Below, one piece after another: positions 1 to 9,627 of a DNA stretch of 38,323 bases. The notes below the pieces were generated by a model. It did not search any database, was not told the DNA's origin, and saw only the letters and a list, made by a program, of their open reading frames with translations. This DNA comes from an uncultured Lentisphaeria bacterium (GTDB lineage: Bacteria; Verrucomicrobiota; Lentisphaeria; Victivallales; UBA1829). Made by a program: the position numbers and the translations under genes. The DNA lies in the NCBI GenBank assembly GCA_949282305.1, contig CASDPB010000110.1, positions 1-38,323 on the forward strand, written 5' to 3'. The first letter of the stretch is position 1; each line of letters begins with the position of its first letter.

Positions 1-320
1 AGCCATTCATCCAGATCGTTCTGCAGCATCTCAATAGATTCGTAGATCTTTTTCCGAAAAGCAATTTGATAGAATTCCGAGAGAATTGTTTTATGAAATC
101 TCTCGCAGATTCCATTCGTTTGAGGCGATTTTGCTTTCGTTGAAATAATAGTTTTTAGTGGCATTGGCGAATGTGGCTTCTCTGATATAAAATCGATTGT
201 CATAGTTGACTTGACTGACTGCACAAAGTCACAATTAAAAGGCATATAATAGCATTCCGAGGCGGAGTCCCCAAAGGAATGCAAAGCAATAAAAAACATT
301 CCCAACAACAGTATTTTCAT
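1..320 (-). pseudogene. Exported-protein 5' end fused in frame to an IS481-like transposase C-terminus
   Basis: Reading leftwards from an ATG at 320, preceded by GGAG, the frame stays open to the window edge (106 codons). It begins MKILLLGMFFIALHSFGDS, a plausible signal peptide, and continues for about 40 residues with no recognised family. From about position 134 it reads AKSPQTNGICERFHKTI and then SEFYQIAFRKKIYES. That is the C-terminal end of the DDE integrase core of IS481-like transposases, including the conserved SPQTNG-x-CERF block and its Glu. The transposase's upstream catalytic Asp residues are absent, so it cannot be functional. The reading is a secreted-protein gene interrupted by, or recombined with, an insertion-sequence remnant. 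The rest lies outside the window. Confidence 0.7.
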
Positions 321-429
321 AATTGTCTCCATGCGGCTCTCCCCTAGGCTGGACAACTTTTATTAAAAAGATTGGTGTAAAGACCCTTGGTTTAACCTTT
401 GCCCCGCTTCTCCTTTCTCCTTTTCCTTC

Positions 430-461
430 GCCATCTCGCCATCTCGCCATCTCGCAATCTT
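430..461. repeat. Short tandem 8-bp repeat (GCCATCTC x3 plus a degenerate copy)
   Basis: GCCATCTC is present three times in a row (430-453), followed by GCAATCTT. It lies just downstream of the stop codon of the gene at 464-1549. No hairpin or coding role is apparent. Slippage could make it length-variable. Confidence 0.8.
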
Positions 462-463
462 TT

Positions 464-1549
464 TCACTGCCCATTCGTCCCTAAAACTTCCTGCCGGAGA
501 ATGCCGTCCGGGGTGCGGACGACCTGAAGCAATCTTTCTTTTCCGGAGGCGAGGAAAGTGCGGACAAGAAAACTGTCGGTATCCCATTGCGGATACTGTT
601 CCTTGTCATGAGGGGCGGCATTGGTTCTGCCGGAACTGTAGGCAAAACCGTTTCCTTTGCCGGGCAGATTTTCCGCCAGTTTCAGAAAGGCGGCGTTTGA
701 GGCGAGAGATTTTCCACCGCCCAGGGCGGTGAAGACTTTTTCCATCATCGGGACGGAGCTTGTAAAGACGAGATAACTGCGGCTGTAGGCGAAGCAGAAT
801 GCAAAACGGGTGAAGGGCAGGGGAATTACATACGCGACGCTGCTTTTCCGCTTTTCCGCAGTGTATGTCAGTATGGAAGGCAGTTTGTCCGCAAACATGC
901 GGAAGATCCGGTCATCTCTGCATTTGAGATAGACTGCGAAAGAGAAGGGGAGCCATGAGTGTCCTGCAGTGGCATCCGTTACCGCGGCATAGCCGATCGT
1001 TCCGGCATAGCAGTCGAAAAACTGTGCGGGGATGAATCCGCATCTGCGCATGAAGTCCCCGGCAGACCGGATTGTTTCCAGCACTTTTTTCTTTCCATAC
1101 TTTGCAAACTGTTCTTTTGCGAATGTCAGAATACGTTCAAAATCAATCTGCCAGAGTCCGGCGGCGATACTGTCTTCGGGGAAGAGTGCCGCCTGTTCCC
1201 TGATGTCTGCCTGCGGACCGTTCATGAGGTTCCAGCAGAGAAACTGCATATTTTCCGAGGTACGGGCTTCCTGAAAGAATATCCTGTTCCGACGGTAGCC
1301 GTTTTCCAGCTTTACAGAACTTGCTCCGACACCGCCAAGCGAATTGAAACCGGCGTCGTTCAGAATTGCCCGGAAAACCTGTCGGCCGCGGGATTTCTCC
1401 TCGGAATGCGGGGATGGCGCAACGGCTTCTTTCCGTATATGGAAATAACAGTCCCCGTCACTGTCCAGATGTTCTGCGATCTCATCCGCACGAAGCAGAG
1501 CGGCGGAAGAGATCAGAAGAAGCGATACGGCATATTTCAGTTTCCACAT
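464..1549 (-). CDS. Secreted protein of unknown function
   Basis: A 361-residue protein starting MWKLKYAVSLLLISSAALLRAD, a good Sec signal peptide with likely cleavage near residue 21. The mature part has no family I can name with confidence. The C-terminal half (SYLVFTSSVPMMEKVFTAL, then a Gly/Lys/Ser stretch and FLKLAENLPGKGNGFAYSSG) resembles the style of large secreted proteins of unknown function in Planctomycetes and Lentisphaerae. It is the last gene in the minus-strand series regulator-pseudopilin-GH123-like. It is separated from the GH123-like gene by 217 bp containing a strong hairpin (1709-1742), so it may be transcribed separately. Position suggests, but does not prove, a link to the carbohydrate cassette. 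Confidence 0.75.
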   Translation of the reverse strand: MWKLKYAVSLLLISSAALLRADEIAEHLDSDGDCYFHIRKEAVAPSPHSEEKSRGRQVFRAILNDAGFNSLGGVGASSVKLENGYRRNRIFFQEARTSENMQFLCWNLMNGPQADIREQAALFPEDSIAAGLWQIDFERILTFAKEQFAKYGKKKVLETIRSAGDFMRRCGFIPAQFFDCYAGTIGYAAVTDATAGHSWLPFSFAVYLKCRDDRIFRMFADKLPSILTYTAEKRKSSVAYVIPLPFTRFAFCFAYSRSYLVFTSSVPMMEKVFTALGGGKSLASNAAFLKLAENLPGKGNGFAYSSGRTNAAPHDKEQYPQWDTDSFLVRTFLASGKERLLQVVRTPDGILRQEVLGTNGQ

Positions 1550-1708
1550 GAGTCACCCCTTGCTGTGATTTCCCATATCAATTTGACACACAATACGGAA
1601 AAATCAAGTTCTGGGGCGGGAAAGTGCTTGATTTATTCCGACTTCCACATACAATGCGGAGACAATCCCGCCGCTGAACTGAGTCAGACTGCCGATGGAG
1701 AAAGAATC

Positions 1709-1742
1709 TGCCTCTGCCGGTCGCAGGAAACCGACAGAGGCA
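1709..1742 (-). terminator. Strong hairpin after the GH123-like gene, probable terminator
   Basis: Arms TGCCTCTG-C-CGGT and ACCG-A-CAGAGGCA pair over 12 of 13 positions around an 8-nt loop. The hairpin lies 24 nt after the stop codon at 1767. The following minus-strand sequence is only moderately T-rich (GATTCTTTC), so termination strength is uncertain. Confidence 0.6.
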
Positions 1743-1766
1743 TTTGAGTTTCAAGAATGATAAGGC

Positions 1767-4091
1767 TTACTTGTTTTTCCCGGAATGCTGTTTCTTCTGG
1801 TGATATTCATTCAGGAGTTTTGCAAGACGCTCCCTCTGTGCGAGAAGGATCTGCGGATCCTTGGCATAGTCTTTGAGGGTATGAACCAGTTCCGGACGAA
1901 TTTTCAATTCTTCGCCGGCCTGTTTTTTCCATGCCTGGCTCATGAAACTGGAATCCTCCAGCGCCTTCTGGAGCAGCTGCCAGTAGAAATAGTCCTCGAG
2001 CCCGTCGCGGAGCTGTTTCAGGCGTATGGTCGGCACCGGTCCGTCTGCGCCCGGATAAAGCAGCAGTCCGTCTCCGTTGAATTTGTCAAACGACCGCCCG
2101 TTCCAGTTTGTCAGAGGCGCTCCGCTGATCGGAGGTCTTTTGAACAGGTGTTCAAGCTGTTTGTTGTTCTTGCCCCAGTATGTCACCGCATAATAGAGCA
2201 GTCCATCCGGCTGGAATTTCCACGCCATGGCACCGGTGAGGAGGCGCATGCAAAGGGACGGATATTCGATAAAAATGTTGGCATAGGGCAGATGCGGATT
2301 GCAGCAGATATACCACCAGACTTTTTTTCCGTGAAGCCGTGCCTGTCTGACGGACTCAATATTTTTTTCATAGCTCGGAGTTTGCGGGCACCACATGTCG
2401 ATTTCGTGCAGAGGCGTTCCGACTCCGTATTTGTTGCCGTCGTAGGCGGTGGTCAGGAATCGCACGTTCGGAATATGCTTCCTTACTTCTGCAAGTTTGC
2501 GGGAGATTTCCGGCATCTGGAAAGGAGGAGCTTCATCGAAAACATAGCAGTATGCCTTGTCGGCAATTCCCGCCTTTTCATAAGTCTGATAGGCTTTTTT
2601 CACCTGGGTGATATAGTCATTCAGATTTTTGTCGTTTCCGTAAATGCCATAGCGGATGTTGAAATCCTTCTGACCGTTTGCCAGTTGTTCCCTGGCGTCT
2701 TTTACACTCGGAGTCCGCCAGTCATAAAGCGGGCTGGGATTCAGACGGTGGTCCAGAAGTTCTTTTCGGATTGCCTGCCGATAGCGTTCCGGATCCTTTT
2801 TCGCCCGCGGATCGCCGCTGTAGCTTCCGGCGATGCTGAAAACATTGCTGTAAGGCGTTCCCACAGGCAGTTCAAAGCTGTTTACGGTAATTGTCAGCGG
2901 GAGCCGGCAGAGTTCCCTGTTTCCGGAGCGGACGGCGATTTCCGTCGTATAATTTCCCGGAGTCTGCCCGGACGGTATTTCCGCCTCCACCCAGAACGAC
3001 TGCCAGAGATTCTTTGTCAGATCCACCTGATTCGTGTAGGTCAGGAGCGGATCGGGCCAGTAGCCGGTTCGGGGAACCGCGTACAGCGGCTGATCGCAGA
3101 AGACATAACCGACCGGCGTGACATGCAGATTTTTCAGCGGGATTTCTTTGCCGTCGGCGGTGCGGGCATTTCCGGAAATCGTCGCACTGACGGCGGGAAG
3201 GTCACGCGAGGAACGCAGAACCAGCTGAATCGCCTCAGCCTCGTTTGCCGCCGCGGTGATGTGCCCTTTCGCAACCGGGAGGTTCAGAAAACGCTGCCGG
3301 TCACGATGCACTTTCTCCATGGGCGTTGCCCAGAGAGCGGTCAGTCCGTCGGGGCGGGTCAAAGCGGCAATGCTCTGTTCCTGAAGCTGAAATTCCAGTT
3401 CGGATATTTCCTCGGACCATTTTTCCACCGTCTTTGAGGCGTCTTGCGAATATTTGTTTGCGCGGATTTTCTTTTCCGCTTCCTTCTTTGTCTTTTCCGC
3501 CTTGGAAAGCTGTGTCCGTATGCCGGAAGGATTTTCCTTGATTTTGTTCCAGCGTGGCAGAAGTTCCGCATAAAGTTCCGCCGCATCGGTCCGGATCAGA
3601 CTGATGTCGCCGATATAATAGACGAAATCTTTTGCGGGAGCGCCCTGGAAAAGATGCAGTTCCGTCATTTTGCCGTAGTCAAGGCCTTTTTCCGGCAGTG
3701 GAATCGAAACCCGGCTCCGGCCTTGCGGCACATCGACGGATGACTGATTGCGGAGGAATCCGCTGCGCAGACAGTAGCCGAGCGAGCCTGCCGTTTCCGC
3801 ATAGATGTCGAACTGCAGTTCCTTTCCATTGGACCAATCGGACGGCAGAGTCGGCGCCGTCATGACGATTGCCGGCCAGCGTTCGTTGCCTACGACGTAA
3901 CGTTCCAATACCAGTTTCACGCAGAGACCCGGAAAATTATCCGGCCATTTGGCAAGTGTTGCCTGAGTATTTTTTCTGACATGCCATTTTTTCAGACTGT
4001 CGGCGTTTTCAAAAGTTGCAATCTGCACTTCTTCAACGGACAGCAGTGAGAAAGATAGGATGGCTAAAAACAAAGCCGGTACGATGCGCAT
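1767..4091 (-). CDS. Secreted GH123-like (DUF4091) glycosidase
   Basis: A 774-residue protein with signal peptide MRIVPALFLAILSFSLLS. The N-terminal ~170 residues look like a carbohydrate-binding-type beta sandwich. A Lys/Glu-rich helical linker spans about 190-240. The C-terminal half matches the DUF4091/GH123 catalytic barrel: LPLTITVNSFELP, then YCYVFDEAPPF with the adjacent acidic pair D519-E520, then the typical end DGLLLYPG and RLKQLRDGLEDYFYWQLL. GH123 founders are beta-N-acetylgalactosaminidases using an Asp-Glu pair in substrate-assisted catalysis; the substrate here is inferred only. The gene follows the pseudopilin after 45 nt and an AAAAGGAAAA-type ribosome site, and it precedes a strong hairpin. 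It is probably exported and is the effector enzyme of this cassette. Confidence 0.85.
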   Translation of the reverse strand: MRIVPALFLAILSFSLLSVEEVQIATFENADSLKKWHVRKNTQATLAKWPDNFPGLCVKLVLERYVVGNERWPAIVMTAPTLPSDWSNGKELQFDIYAETAGSLGYCLRSGFLRNQSSVDVPQGRSRVSIPLPEKGLDYGKMTELHLFQGAPAKDFVYYIGDISLIRTDAAELYAELLPRWNKIKENPSGIRTQLSKAEKTKKEAEKKIRANKYSQDASKTVEKWSEEISELEFQLQEQSIAALTRPDGLTALWATPMEKVHRDRQRFLNLPVAKGHITAAANEAEAIQLVLRSSRDLPAVSATISGNARTADGKEIPLKNLHVTPVGYVFCDQPLYAVPRTGYWPDPLLTYTNQVDLTKNLWQSFWVEAEIPSGQTPGNYTTEIAVRSGNRELCRLPLTITVNSFELPVGTPYSNVFSIAGSYSGDPRAKKDPERYRQAIRKELLDHRLNPSPLYDWRTPSVKDAREQLANGQKDFNIRYGIYGNDKNLNDYITQVKKAYQTYEKAGIADKAYCYVFDEAPPFQMPEISRKLAEVRKHIPNVRFLTTAYDGNKYGVGTPLHEIDMWCPQTPSYEKNIESVRQARLHGKKVWWYICCNPHLPYANIFIEYPSLCMRLLTGAMAWKFQPDGLLYYAVTYWGKNNKQLEHLFKRPPISGAPLTNWNGRSFDKFNGDGLLLYPGADGPVPTIRLKQLRDGLEDYFYWQLLQKALEDSSFMSQAWKKQAGEELKIRPELVHTLKDYAKDPQILLAQRERLAKLLNEYHQKKQHSGKNK

Positions 4092-4136
4092 GATGCCTGT
4101 TTTCCTTTTTGATTGTTTTCTGTTTGTTTCTTTGAA

Positions 4137-4892
4137 TCAGTTGTGTATATTGTACTGACCGTTTTCTTTTACCGTGTTACGGGCGCCGAATGTCGATTGA
4201 ATCAGCCTGTCCGTCATCCCCTCCGCATGACCGTCCGCCATCAATATATTGGCTTTTCCATTGTGACGGAGATATATGTTGCCGTCGGTCGTCTTCTTGG
4301 CGCTCATATCGGTGTACTGGCTCATTCTGCCGTCTCTTTGCTGACTTGGGTTCATAGTTACCGAATCGGAGACCGTGAAAAATCTGACAGGCCGCTTGAT
4401 CTGGCGCAGATCCAGCAGATTTCCGTTGTAGCTTGACGTAATGCCTTCCGGCTGATCGGCCGTGCCCATGTAGACGCCGTAGTTGTATTTCCAGATGGCA
4501 TTGTAATGTTTGGAAAAAATCAGCGGGTATTCAGGCCATGTTCCCGGGCATTTCATTGCGTCTCTCTTGCCGATGTAATTGGTGGTACCGATCCGTTCAT
4601 TCCATTCGTTGGCGTCCAGCAGGTGGGCATTCCCGGCGATGAAACAGGTGTACGGTCTCCATTTGTCTTTATTGTAAAGCGGCATGACGTCGTTGTAATC
4701 TCCGCAGTACATTGAGATTGCGACTCCGACTTGTTTCTGTTTGCTCAGGCAGCTGATTCCCCTTGCCGAGTCTCTTGCCTTCTTCAGTGCCGGCAGGAGC
4801 ATTGCCGCAAGAATGGCGATGATCGCAATTACGACCAGAAGTTCTATCAGTGTAAATCGTTGGCAACGCGCCCTTAACATTTTCGGTGACAT
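4137..4892 (-). CDS. Type II pseudopilin-like protein with H-X9-DG motif (cassette 1)
   Basis: A 251-residue protein. A short basic leader ([12 protein letters not shown]) is followed by [19 protein letters not shown], the prepilin N-terminal methylation/cleavage helix with the conserved Glu at +5. Next comes the [14 protein letters not shown] block of Lentisphaerae/Planctomycetes pseudopilins. The C-terminal end has [17 protein letters not shown], where His is followed by nine residues and then Asp-Gly, the prepilin-processing-associated H-X9-DG motif. The residue before the cleavage-site Phe is Arg, not the usual Gly. The gene starts 35 nt after the GntR regulator stop, with AGGAGG upstream, and is followed 45 nt later by the GH123-like gene. 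This regulator-pilin-glycosidase order recurs twice more in the window. Confidence 0.92.
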   Translation of the reverse strand: MSPKMLRARCQRFTLIELLVVIAIIAILAAMLLPALKKARDSARGISCLSKQKQVGVAISMYCGDYNDVMPLYNKDKWRPYTCFIAGNAHLLDANEWNERIGTTNYIGKRDAMKCPGTWPEYPLIFSKHYNAIWKYNYGVYMGTADQPEGITSSYNGNLLDLRQIKRPVRFFTVSDSVTMNPSQQRDGRMSQYTDMSAKKTTDGNIYLRHNGKANILMADGHAEGMTDRLIQSTFGARNTVKENGQYNIHN

Positions 4893-4927
4893 ATGATCCT
4901 TCCTCCTTTTTCTTTTCCTTGTGTAAT

Positions 4928-6226
4928 TTAGTTATATGTCAGCTCATATTTACATTTTTCCGCCGCACAGTAGGAACGCATTGTCTTCAGTCTCCTGACA
5001 CTGTTCCTGACCATTAAAATCGGCGGAATACTGCAAATGTGATTTTTTTCATTGACTCCATTGAAAAAGTGATCCAGCGCCATGTCAATCGCAAGGCGCC
5101 CGATCTCATACATCGGAACCCTGAGCGTCGTCAGCGGGACTTCGGCAAATTCGGATTCTCTGTTACCGTCCGCGCCGACGACGGAGAAATCTTCCGGAAT
5201 ATGGAATCCTCTGCTTTTTAAGAAGTTGCAGAAGCGTATCGCAAGAAAGTCATTGCTGCACCAGAACACCGTGGGCAGATCGGAGCCGCATTTTTCGAAC
5301 ATCTCCGCGACTTTGGTTTCCAGGAAACCGCCTTCCTGGCTGAGCCAGTCGAAATGATTGGGATCCCGGTCGACCCGCATGTCCAGAACGGGGCGCGTCG
5401 ACTGCTCCAGCGGAATCCGCAGAATCCATTCGTCACGCAGTTCCATTCCGGCGTTTCGGAAACATCGGACGCCGCGTTCCGTGCGCATGCTGTAGGTGTA
5501 ACGGAAAAAGTGCGGCGGGGTGAATACATCGCCGATGACTCCGATGCGGGTATGTCCCCGTTCCTTGAGATAAGCCGCCAGGGCGCTGAGCCCGGATTCA
5601 ATATCGCAGCATACCGTGCCGATCCGCGGATCGTCGGAATAGCCGGATACGAAAACCTGCGGCAGATAAGTCTCCTTCAATATAATTTCAAGAGGTCTGT
5701 CCGGCGTTTCCGTGCGGTGCCCGAGATGAATCAATGCGGTAAGACGGCTGATCGTGTCGTCAAGCCAGCGTCTGGTCGCATCGTCGCTTGAACCGGGAGG
5801 CGGAGGATTCAGCAGCATGGGGGCGTAGCCCTTTTCCACCGTCCGGTCAAGAAGCCCGCTCATGTACTTCTGCGGAGTCTGGTCTATCGTGGAGATGAAT
5901 TCGGAGTAAGGACAGGGCAGAATAATGCCGATCACCGGAAAAGGCGGTCTGACTTTATCGAAAGCGCTGGGAGCGATGTAAACATTTTTCTTTTCCGGCG
6001 GCTGAATCAGAATCCCGTCGTCGAAAAGTTTTTTATAGGCGCGGTTTACGGTGATCCGGTTGACTTCGATCAGATCGGCAAACTGACGCTGCGAAATGAC
6101 GGGGGTGCCCGGTACCGGGCGATCCTTGAAGATTTCCCGGGATATTCCTGTTGTAATCTGGACATGCAGAGGAGTGGCGCTCCCTTTGTCGATTACGACG
6201 GATGGAATATATTTTTGTCTTGCCAT
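4928..6226 (-). CDS. GntR-type regulator with periplasmic-binding-protein-like sensor
   Basis: A 432-residue protein. Residues 1-80 form a GntR winged helix ([16 protein letters not shown], then [29 protein letters not shown]). The remainder is a LacI/GalR-type sugar-binding fold ([66 protein letters not shown]). This is the AraR-like fusion of a GntR head and a LacI-like sensor. It probably represses its own cassette until a sugar or oligosaccharide binds. A near-consensus promoter (6286-6314) with a downstream inverted repeat (6258-6272) lies upstream. The pseudopilin and GH123-like genes follow on the same strand. Confidence 0.9.
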   Translation of the reverse strand: MARQKYIPSVVIDKGSATPLHVQITTGISREIFKDRPVPGTPVISQRQFADLIEVNRITVNRAYKKLFDDGILIQPPEKKNVYIAPSAFDKVRPPFPVIGIILPCPYSEFISTIDQTPQKYMSGLLDRTVEKGYAPMLLNPPPPGSSDDATRRWLDDTISRLTALIHLGHRTETPDRPLEIILKETYLPQVFVSGYSDDPRIGTVCCDIESGLSALAAYLKERGHTRIGVIGDVFTPPHFFRYTYSMRTERGVRCFRNAGMELRDEWILRIPLEQSTRPVLDMRVDRDPNHFDWLSQEGGFLETKVAEMFEKCGSDLPTVFWCSNDFLAIRFCNFLKSRGFHIPEDFSVVGADGNRESEFAEVPLTTLRVPMYEIGRLAIDMALDHFFNGVNEKNHICSIPPILMVRNSVRRLKTMRSYCAAEKCKYELTYN

Positions 6227-6257
6227 ACTATACTATTTCAGCCCTGATAAGAAGTTT

Positions 6258-6272
6258 TGGTATGATCTACCA
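6258..6272 (-). promoter_or_regulatory. Candidate operator TGGTA-N5-TACCA
   Basis: An inverted repeat (TGGTA, five bases, TACCA) lies between the -10 box at 6286-6291 and the start codon of the GntR/PBP regulator at 6226. The size and TGGT...ACCA form suit GntR-family binding. Autoregulation is inferred. Confidence 0.45.
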
Positions 6273-6285
6273 TGTCATAATTATA

Positions 6286-6314
6286 ATTATATCGCAAAAA
6301 CATGCCTTTGTCAA
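6286..6314 (-). promoter_or_regulatory. Consensus sigma-70 promoter for cassette 1
   Basis: On the minus strand TTGACA (6314-6309), a 17-bp spacer and TATAAT (6291-6286) match the consensus perfectly. About 60 bp of leader follow before the regulator start codon. Confidence 0.85.
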
Positions 6315-6505
6315 TGGGGAAAATCAAAAAAAAACAGAATTATTTTGCTTTTCCGCCCTTCGGACATGCGATTGCGGAAGCCTGCGTTTTTTCCCCCCTC
6401 CCGGGGGATTCGGATTGCCGTATTTCGGAATATTTCTCCGCTTCCGGTAGTTTATTTTCCTTTTTATGGTATATTATACGCTTTCATATTAAAACAGGAG
6501 CGACA

Positions 6506-7261
6506 ATGGATTTTTTCTTTCACGGCTTTTCAATACTTCAGATTGTCACATTGTGCATTTCCGCGATTATCATCGGAATCAATAAAACAGGGATGCCGGG
6601 GCTCGGACTGCTGCCGGTCGTGATGCTGGCGAATGCGTTTGAACCCGGGCTTTCCACCGGACTGCAGCTTATGATGATCGCGATGGCGGACATTCCAGCA
6701 ATCATTTATTACCGTAAAACCGTGAACTGGAAGATCATTCTGCGTCTGCTCCCCGCGGCTCTCGTCGGCATCGGAATCGGCGTGATCGTGCTCCATTTCG
6801 CGGGGAATGTGAATCTGAACGTGCTGATCGGGGTGATCGTCCTGGGACTGTGCATCTTCACAATGCTGAAGGATTTCCTCTGGCGTGACGCGACAAAGGT
6901 GCCGACGCACTGGAGTTTTGCCGCGTTTTTCGGTCTTCTTGCCGGATTTACGACACAGGTCGCCAATGCCGCGGGACCGGTCATGGCGATTTACCTGATC
7001 TCCATGCGGTTTGACAAGAAGACGGAGTATATGGGCACTGCCGCATGGTATTTCTTCCTGCTGAACTGGCTCAAGGTTCCGATTTTCTATGCGCAGGGAC
7101 GCATCACTCCGGAATCGTTCCGTGCGGACCTGGCGATGATTCCGCTGCTTCTGGTCGGTGCCGCGCTTGGAATCTGGGTGCTGAAGAAGCTGCCGCAGAG
7201 GCTGTTCGAGAAAATTGTGCTCTTCCTTTCCGCGATCGCGGCGTTGAAACTGTTCTTCTGA
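6506..7261 (+). CDS. TSUP (TauE/SafE) family anion permease
   Basis: A 251-residue integral membrane protein with about eight hydrophobic segments. The start at 6506 (MDFFFHGFSILQIVTL) is preferred over upstream in-frame starts because ACAGGAG lies just before it and the upstream extension is low-complexity and non-conserved. Family marks are the paired half-repeats GINKTGMPGLGLLPVVMLA and GLLAGFTTQVANAAGPVMA, both typical of sulfite exporter TauE/SafE proteins. Members move sulfite, sulfoacetate or other small organic anions across the inner membrane; the substrate here is unknown. The gene is divergent from the GntR cassette with a 279-bp gap, and stands alone in its transcription unit. Confidence 0.88.
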   Translation: MDFFFHGFSILQIVTLCISAIIIGINKTGMPGLGLLPVVMLANAFEPGLSTGLQLMMIAMADIPAIIYYRKTVNWKIILRLLPAALVGIGIGVIVLHFAGNVNLNVLIGVIVLGLCIFTMLKDFLWRDATKVPTHWSFAAFFGLLAGFTTQVANAAGPVMAIYLISMRFDKKTEYMGTAAWYFFLLNWLKVPIFYAQGRITPESFRADLAMIPLLLVGAALGIWVLKKLPQRLFEKIVLFLSAIAALKLFF

Positions 7262-7284
7262 GTGTGTCATTGAAACGGAGGATT

Positions 7285-7299
7285 GTGACATAATGTCAC
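7285..7299. promoter_or_regulatory. Perfect 7-1-7 palindrome between the TSUP gene and fmdB
   Basis: GTGACAT-A-ATGTCAC lies 23 bp after the permease stop codon. It can also fold as a 6-bp stem with a TAA loop, and a run of T bases begins 8 nt later, so it may be a terminator for the permease gene rather than an operator. Confidence 0.4.
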
Positions 7300-7467
7300 T
7301 GGGAGATTTTTTTAGAAATGCTTTGCATTGAACGTAACTCCATGGAATGCAGCGATTTGAGAATAAAGCGGTTTTCTGGCATAAAGAATGCTTAACAGGG
7401 CGTATGTCATGAATGTGATTCAGAAAATGGACATAATAATATAAAAATAAGATAAAAGGAGTTGGAA

Positions 7468-7674
7468 ATGCCTACGTATGAGTATGTCTGTGAGGCCTGC
7501 GGTCATGATTTCGATGTCTTTCAGAGCATGAAGGACGACAAACTGAAACAGTGTCCGAAGTGCAAGGCCATGAAGCTGAAACGCAAAATCGGCGGCGGCG
7601 CCGGGATTATTTTCCACGGCAAAGGCTTTTACTGCACCGATTTCAAGAACCCCGCGCCCACCCCCTCGAAATAA
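7468..7674 (+). CDS. FmdB-family zinc-ribbon protein
   Basis: A 68-residue protein starting MPTYEYVCEACGHDFDVF, the standard FmdB opening, with the two cysteine pairs CEAC and CPKC that form a zinc ribbon, then a basic stretch and a Gly-rich segment (RKIGGGAGIIFHGKGFYCTD) typical of the family. ATG 7468 is chosen over the in-frame TTG at 7462 because AAGGAG ends 6 nt before it and the protein then begins exactly as family members do. The function is putative regulatory; no reaction is known. It sits 39 bp before htpG and is probably co-transcribed with htpG and dnaJ, suggesting a role linked to protein quality control. Confidence 0.88.
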   Translation: MPTYEYVCEACGHDFDVFQSMKDDKLKQCPKCKAMKLKRKIGGGAGIIFHGKGFYCTDFKNPAPTPSK

Positions 7675-7713
7675 CCGGAACGAATTCTGACAGACAAAGG
7701 AGGCTTTTCCCCT

Positions 7714-9627
7714 ATGGAAAACAATATGCAGTTCAAAGCGGAGGTTCAGCAGCTCCTGCAGCTTATGATCCATTCCGTCTACTCCAACAAGGACATTTTC
7801 ATCCGTGAGCTGGTCGCCAACGCGGCGGACGCGATTGACAAGGCGCGCTTTGAATCCCTCAGCAAGCCGGAATTCGCCCAGAAATGGGAGATCAGGATTG
7901 ATTCCGATGAGAAAGCGAATACGCTTGCCATCTCCGACAACGGCATCGGCATGAACTATGACGAACTTGTTTCCGACATCGGCACAATCGCCCGTTCCGG
8001 CACCAAGGCGTTCATCGAAGCCATGAAAAATGCAAAAAAGGACGGGGAGAACGCTCCCGCGGGGCCTGAGCTGATCGGGCAGTTCGGCGTGGGTTTCTAC
8101 TCCTCCTTCATGGTGGCGGACCGCGTGGACATCATCACGAGGAAGGCGGGTTCGGACAAGGCGTGGAAGTGGTCTTCGGACGGGAAGGAAGCCTACACCA
8201 TCGAAGAGGCGCAGCGCGATTCCCAGGGCACCACGATTGTCATGCACATGAAAGAGGACGCCAGGAGTTATCTTGATTACTGGAAGGTCTCTTCGATCAT
8301 CAAAAAGTATTCCGACTTCATTGAATACCCCGTCATGATGAGGCATACGGTCAAAAAGGATGACAAGGAGACGGTCGAGGATTCGACCTTGAATTCCATG
8401 AAGGCGATCTGGCTCCGTCCGGAATCCGAAGTGACCGCGGAGGAGTTCAACAGTTTCTATACGCATCTTTCCGGTCAGGTCGGCGAACCTCTCAAACGCA
8501 TTTCCTACAGTGCGGAGGGCACCTCCGAATTCAAGGCGCTGCTTTTCCTGCCGGCGCGCGCACCGTTTGACTTCCAGTTCGGAGAGCGCAGAACCAACGG
8601 ACTGCATCTTTATGTGCGGCGCGTGTTCATCACGGACAACTGCCCCGGGCTTCTGCCGGACTATCTGCGCTTTGTTTCGGGCGTGGTCGATTCCAGCGAT
8701 CTGCCGCTGAACATTTCCCGCGAAATGCTTCAGGACAATCCCCAGATTCTCAAGATCAACAAGAATCTTGCGAAACGCATTATCTCCGAACTTACGAAGA
8801 TGCTTGAGAACGACCGCGAGAAATACGAACAGTTCTACAAGGAGTTCGGGCGTCTCATCAAGGAAGGCGTCCACATGGATTTCGCAAACCGCGAAAAACT
8901 CCAGAATCTGCTGCTGTTCGAGACAATGAACGGCCCCAAAGGAAAGCTCGTGACGTTGAAAGAATACCGCGACGCGATGCCGGCGCTCCAGCAGGAGATT
9001 TACTATATCACCGGCGACAGCCGCGAGACGCTGGAGACTTCGCCGCATCTCGAAATTCTCAGGAAGGAGAATTACGATGTGCTGTTCATGACCGATCCCA
9101 TTGACGAATGGGTCATATCCGAAATCGGAACTTACGACGGCAAGAAACTGAAATCCGTCAACAAAGGCGACGTCAAGTTCGACGAGTCGATCCAGAAGGA
9201 ACTTGAGGAAAAGACCAAAAAGGCGGCGGATGAGAACAAGCCGCTGGTGGAGCTGATTAAAAAAGCGCTCGGGACAAAGGTCAAGGATGTCCGTTTCTCC
9301 TCGCGCCTGACGGAAAGCGCATGCTGCCTCGTCAGCGATGAATATGATCCCAGCGCCTATATGCAGCGTGTCCTGAAGGCGATGGACAGGAATGCTCCGA
9401 ATGTGGCGCGCATTCTCGAACTGAATCCGGATCATCCGCTGGTCGTTGCGATGAAGAAGCTCTATGAGAAGTCGCCCGACAATGCGAAGCTGCCGGAGTT
9501 TTCGGAGATGCTGTATGACCAGGCGCTTCTTGCGGAAGGCAGTCCGATTCCGGATCCGCTTCTGTTCACCAGACGCACGGCGTCGCTGATGACGCTCGGC
9601 ATGGAAAAAGAAGCGAGCGCCGAGTAA
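7714..9627 (+). CDS. htpG: Chaperone HtpG (Hsp90)
   Basis: A 637-residue Hsp90-family ATP-dependent chaperone of usual bacterial length. The N-terminal GHKL ATPase domain shows [16 protein letters not shown] (Asn/Asp for Mg-ATP), DNGIGM, and [15 protein letters not shown] as the ATP lid. The middle domain contains YVRRVFITD and the catalytic-loop region [19 protein letters not shown]. The C-terminal dimerisation domain ends near residue 620. It acts in the cytosol on client folding under stress. AAGGAGG precedes the ATG. The stop codon overlaps the dnaJ start by one base (TAATG), so the two are translationally coupled. No CIRCE repeat is visible upstream. Confidence 0.97.
   Translation: MENNMQFKAEVQQLLQLMIHSVYSNKDIFIRELVANAADAIDKARFESLSKPEFAQKWEIRIDSDEKANTLAISDNGIGMNYDELVSDIGTIARSGTKAFIEAMKNAKKDGENAPAGPELIGQFGVGFYSSFMVADRVDIITRKAGSDKAWKWSSDGKEAYTIEEAQRDSQGTTIVMHMKEDARSYLDYWKVSSIIKKYSDFIEYPVMMRHTVKKDDKETVEDSTLNSMKAIWLRPESEVTAEEFNSFYTHLSGQVGEPLKRISYSAEGTSEFKALLFLPARAPFDFQFGERRTNGLHLYVRRVFITDNCPGLLPDYLRFVSGVVDSSDLPLNISREMLQDNPQILKINKNLAKRIISELTKMLENDREKYEQFYKEFGRLIKEGVHMDFANREKLQNLLLFETMNGPKGKLVTLKEYRDAMPALQQEIYYITGDSRETLETSPHLEILRKENYDVLFMTDPIDEWVISEIGTYDGKKLKSVNKGDVKFDESIQKELEEKTKKAADENKPLVELIKKALGTKVKDVRFSSRLTESACCLVSDEYDPSAYMQRVLKAMDRNAPNVARILELNPDHPLVVAMKKLYEKSPDNAKLPEFSEMLYDQALLAEGSPIPDPLLFTRRTASLMTLGMEKEASAE

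Noticed and set aside
235-474. 79-codon minus-strand frame across 235-474
   Set aside because: It passes through the 8-bp tandem repeat and lies out of frame with the better-supported signal-peptide start at 320.
7420-9435. 671-codon minus-strand frame opposite htpG
   Set aside because: It is the antisense shadow of a clear Hsp90 gene; its composition reflects the codon usage of htpG.
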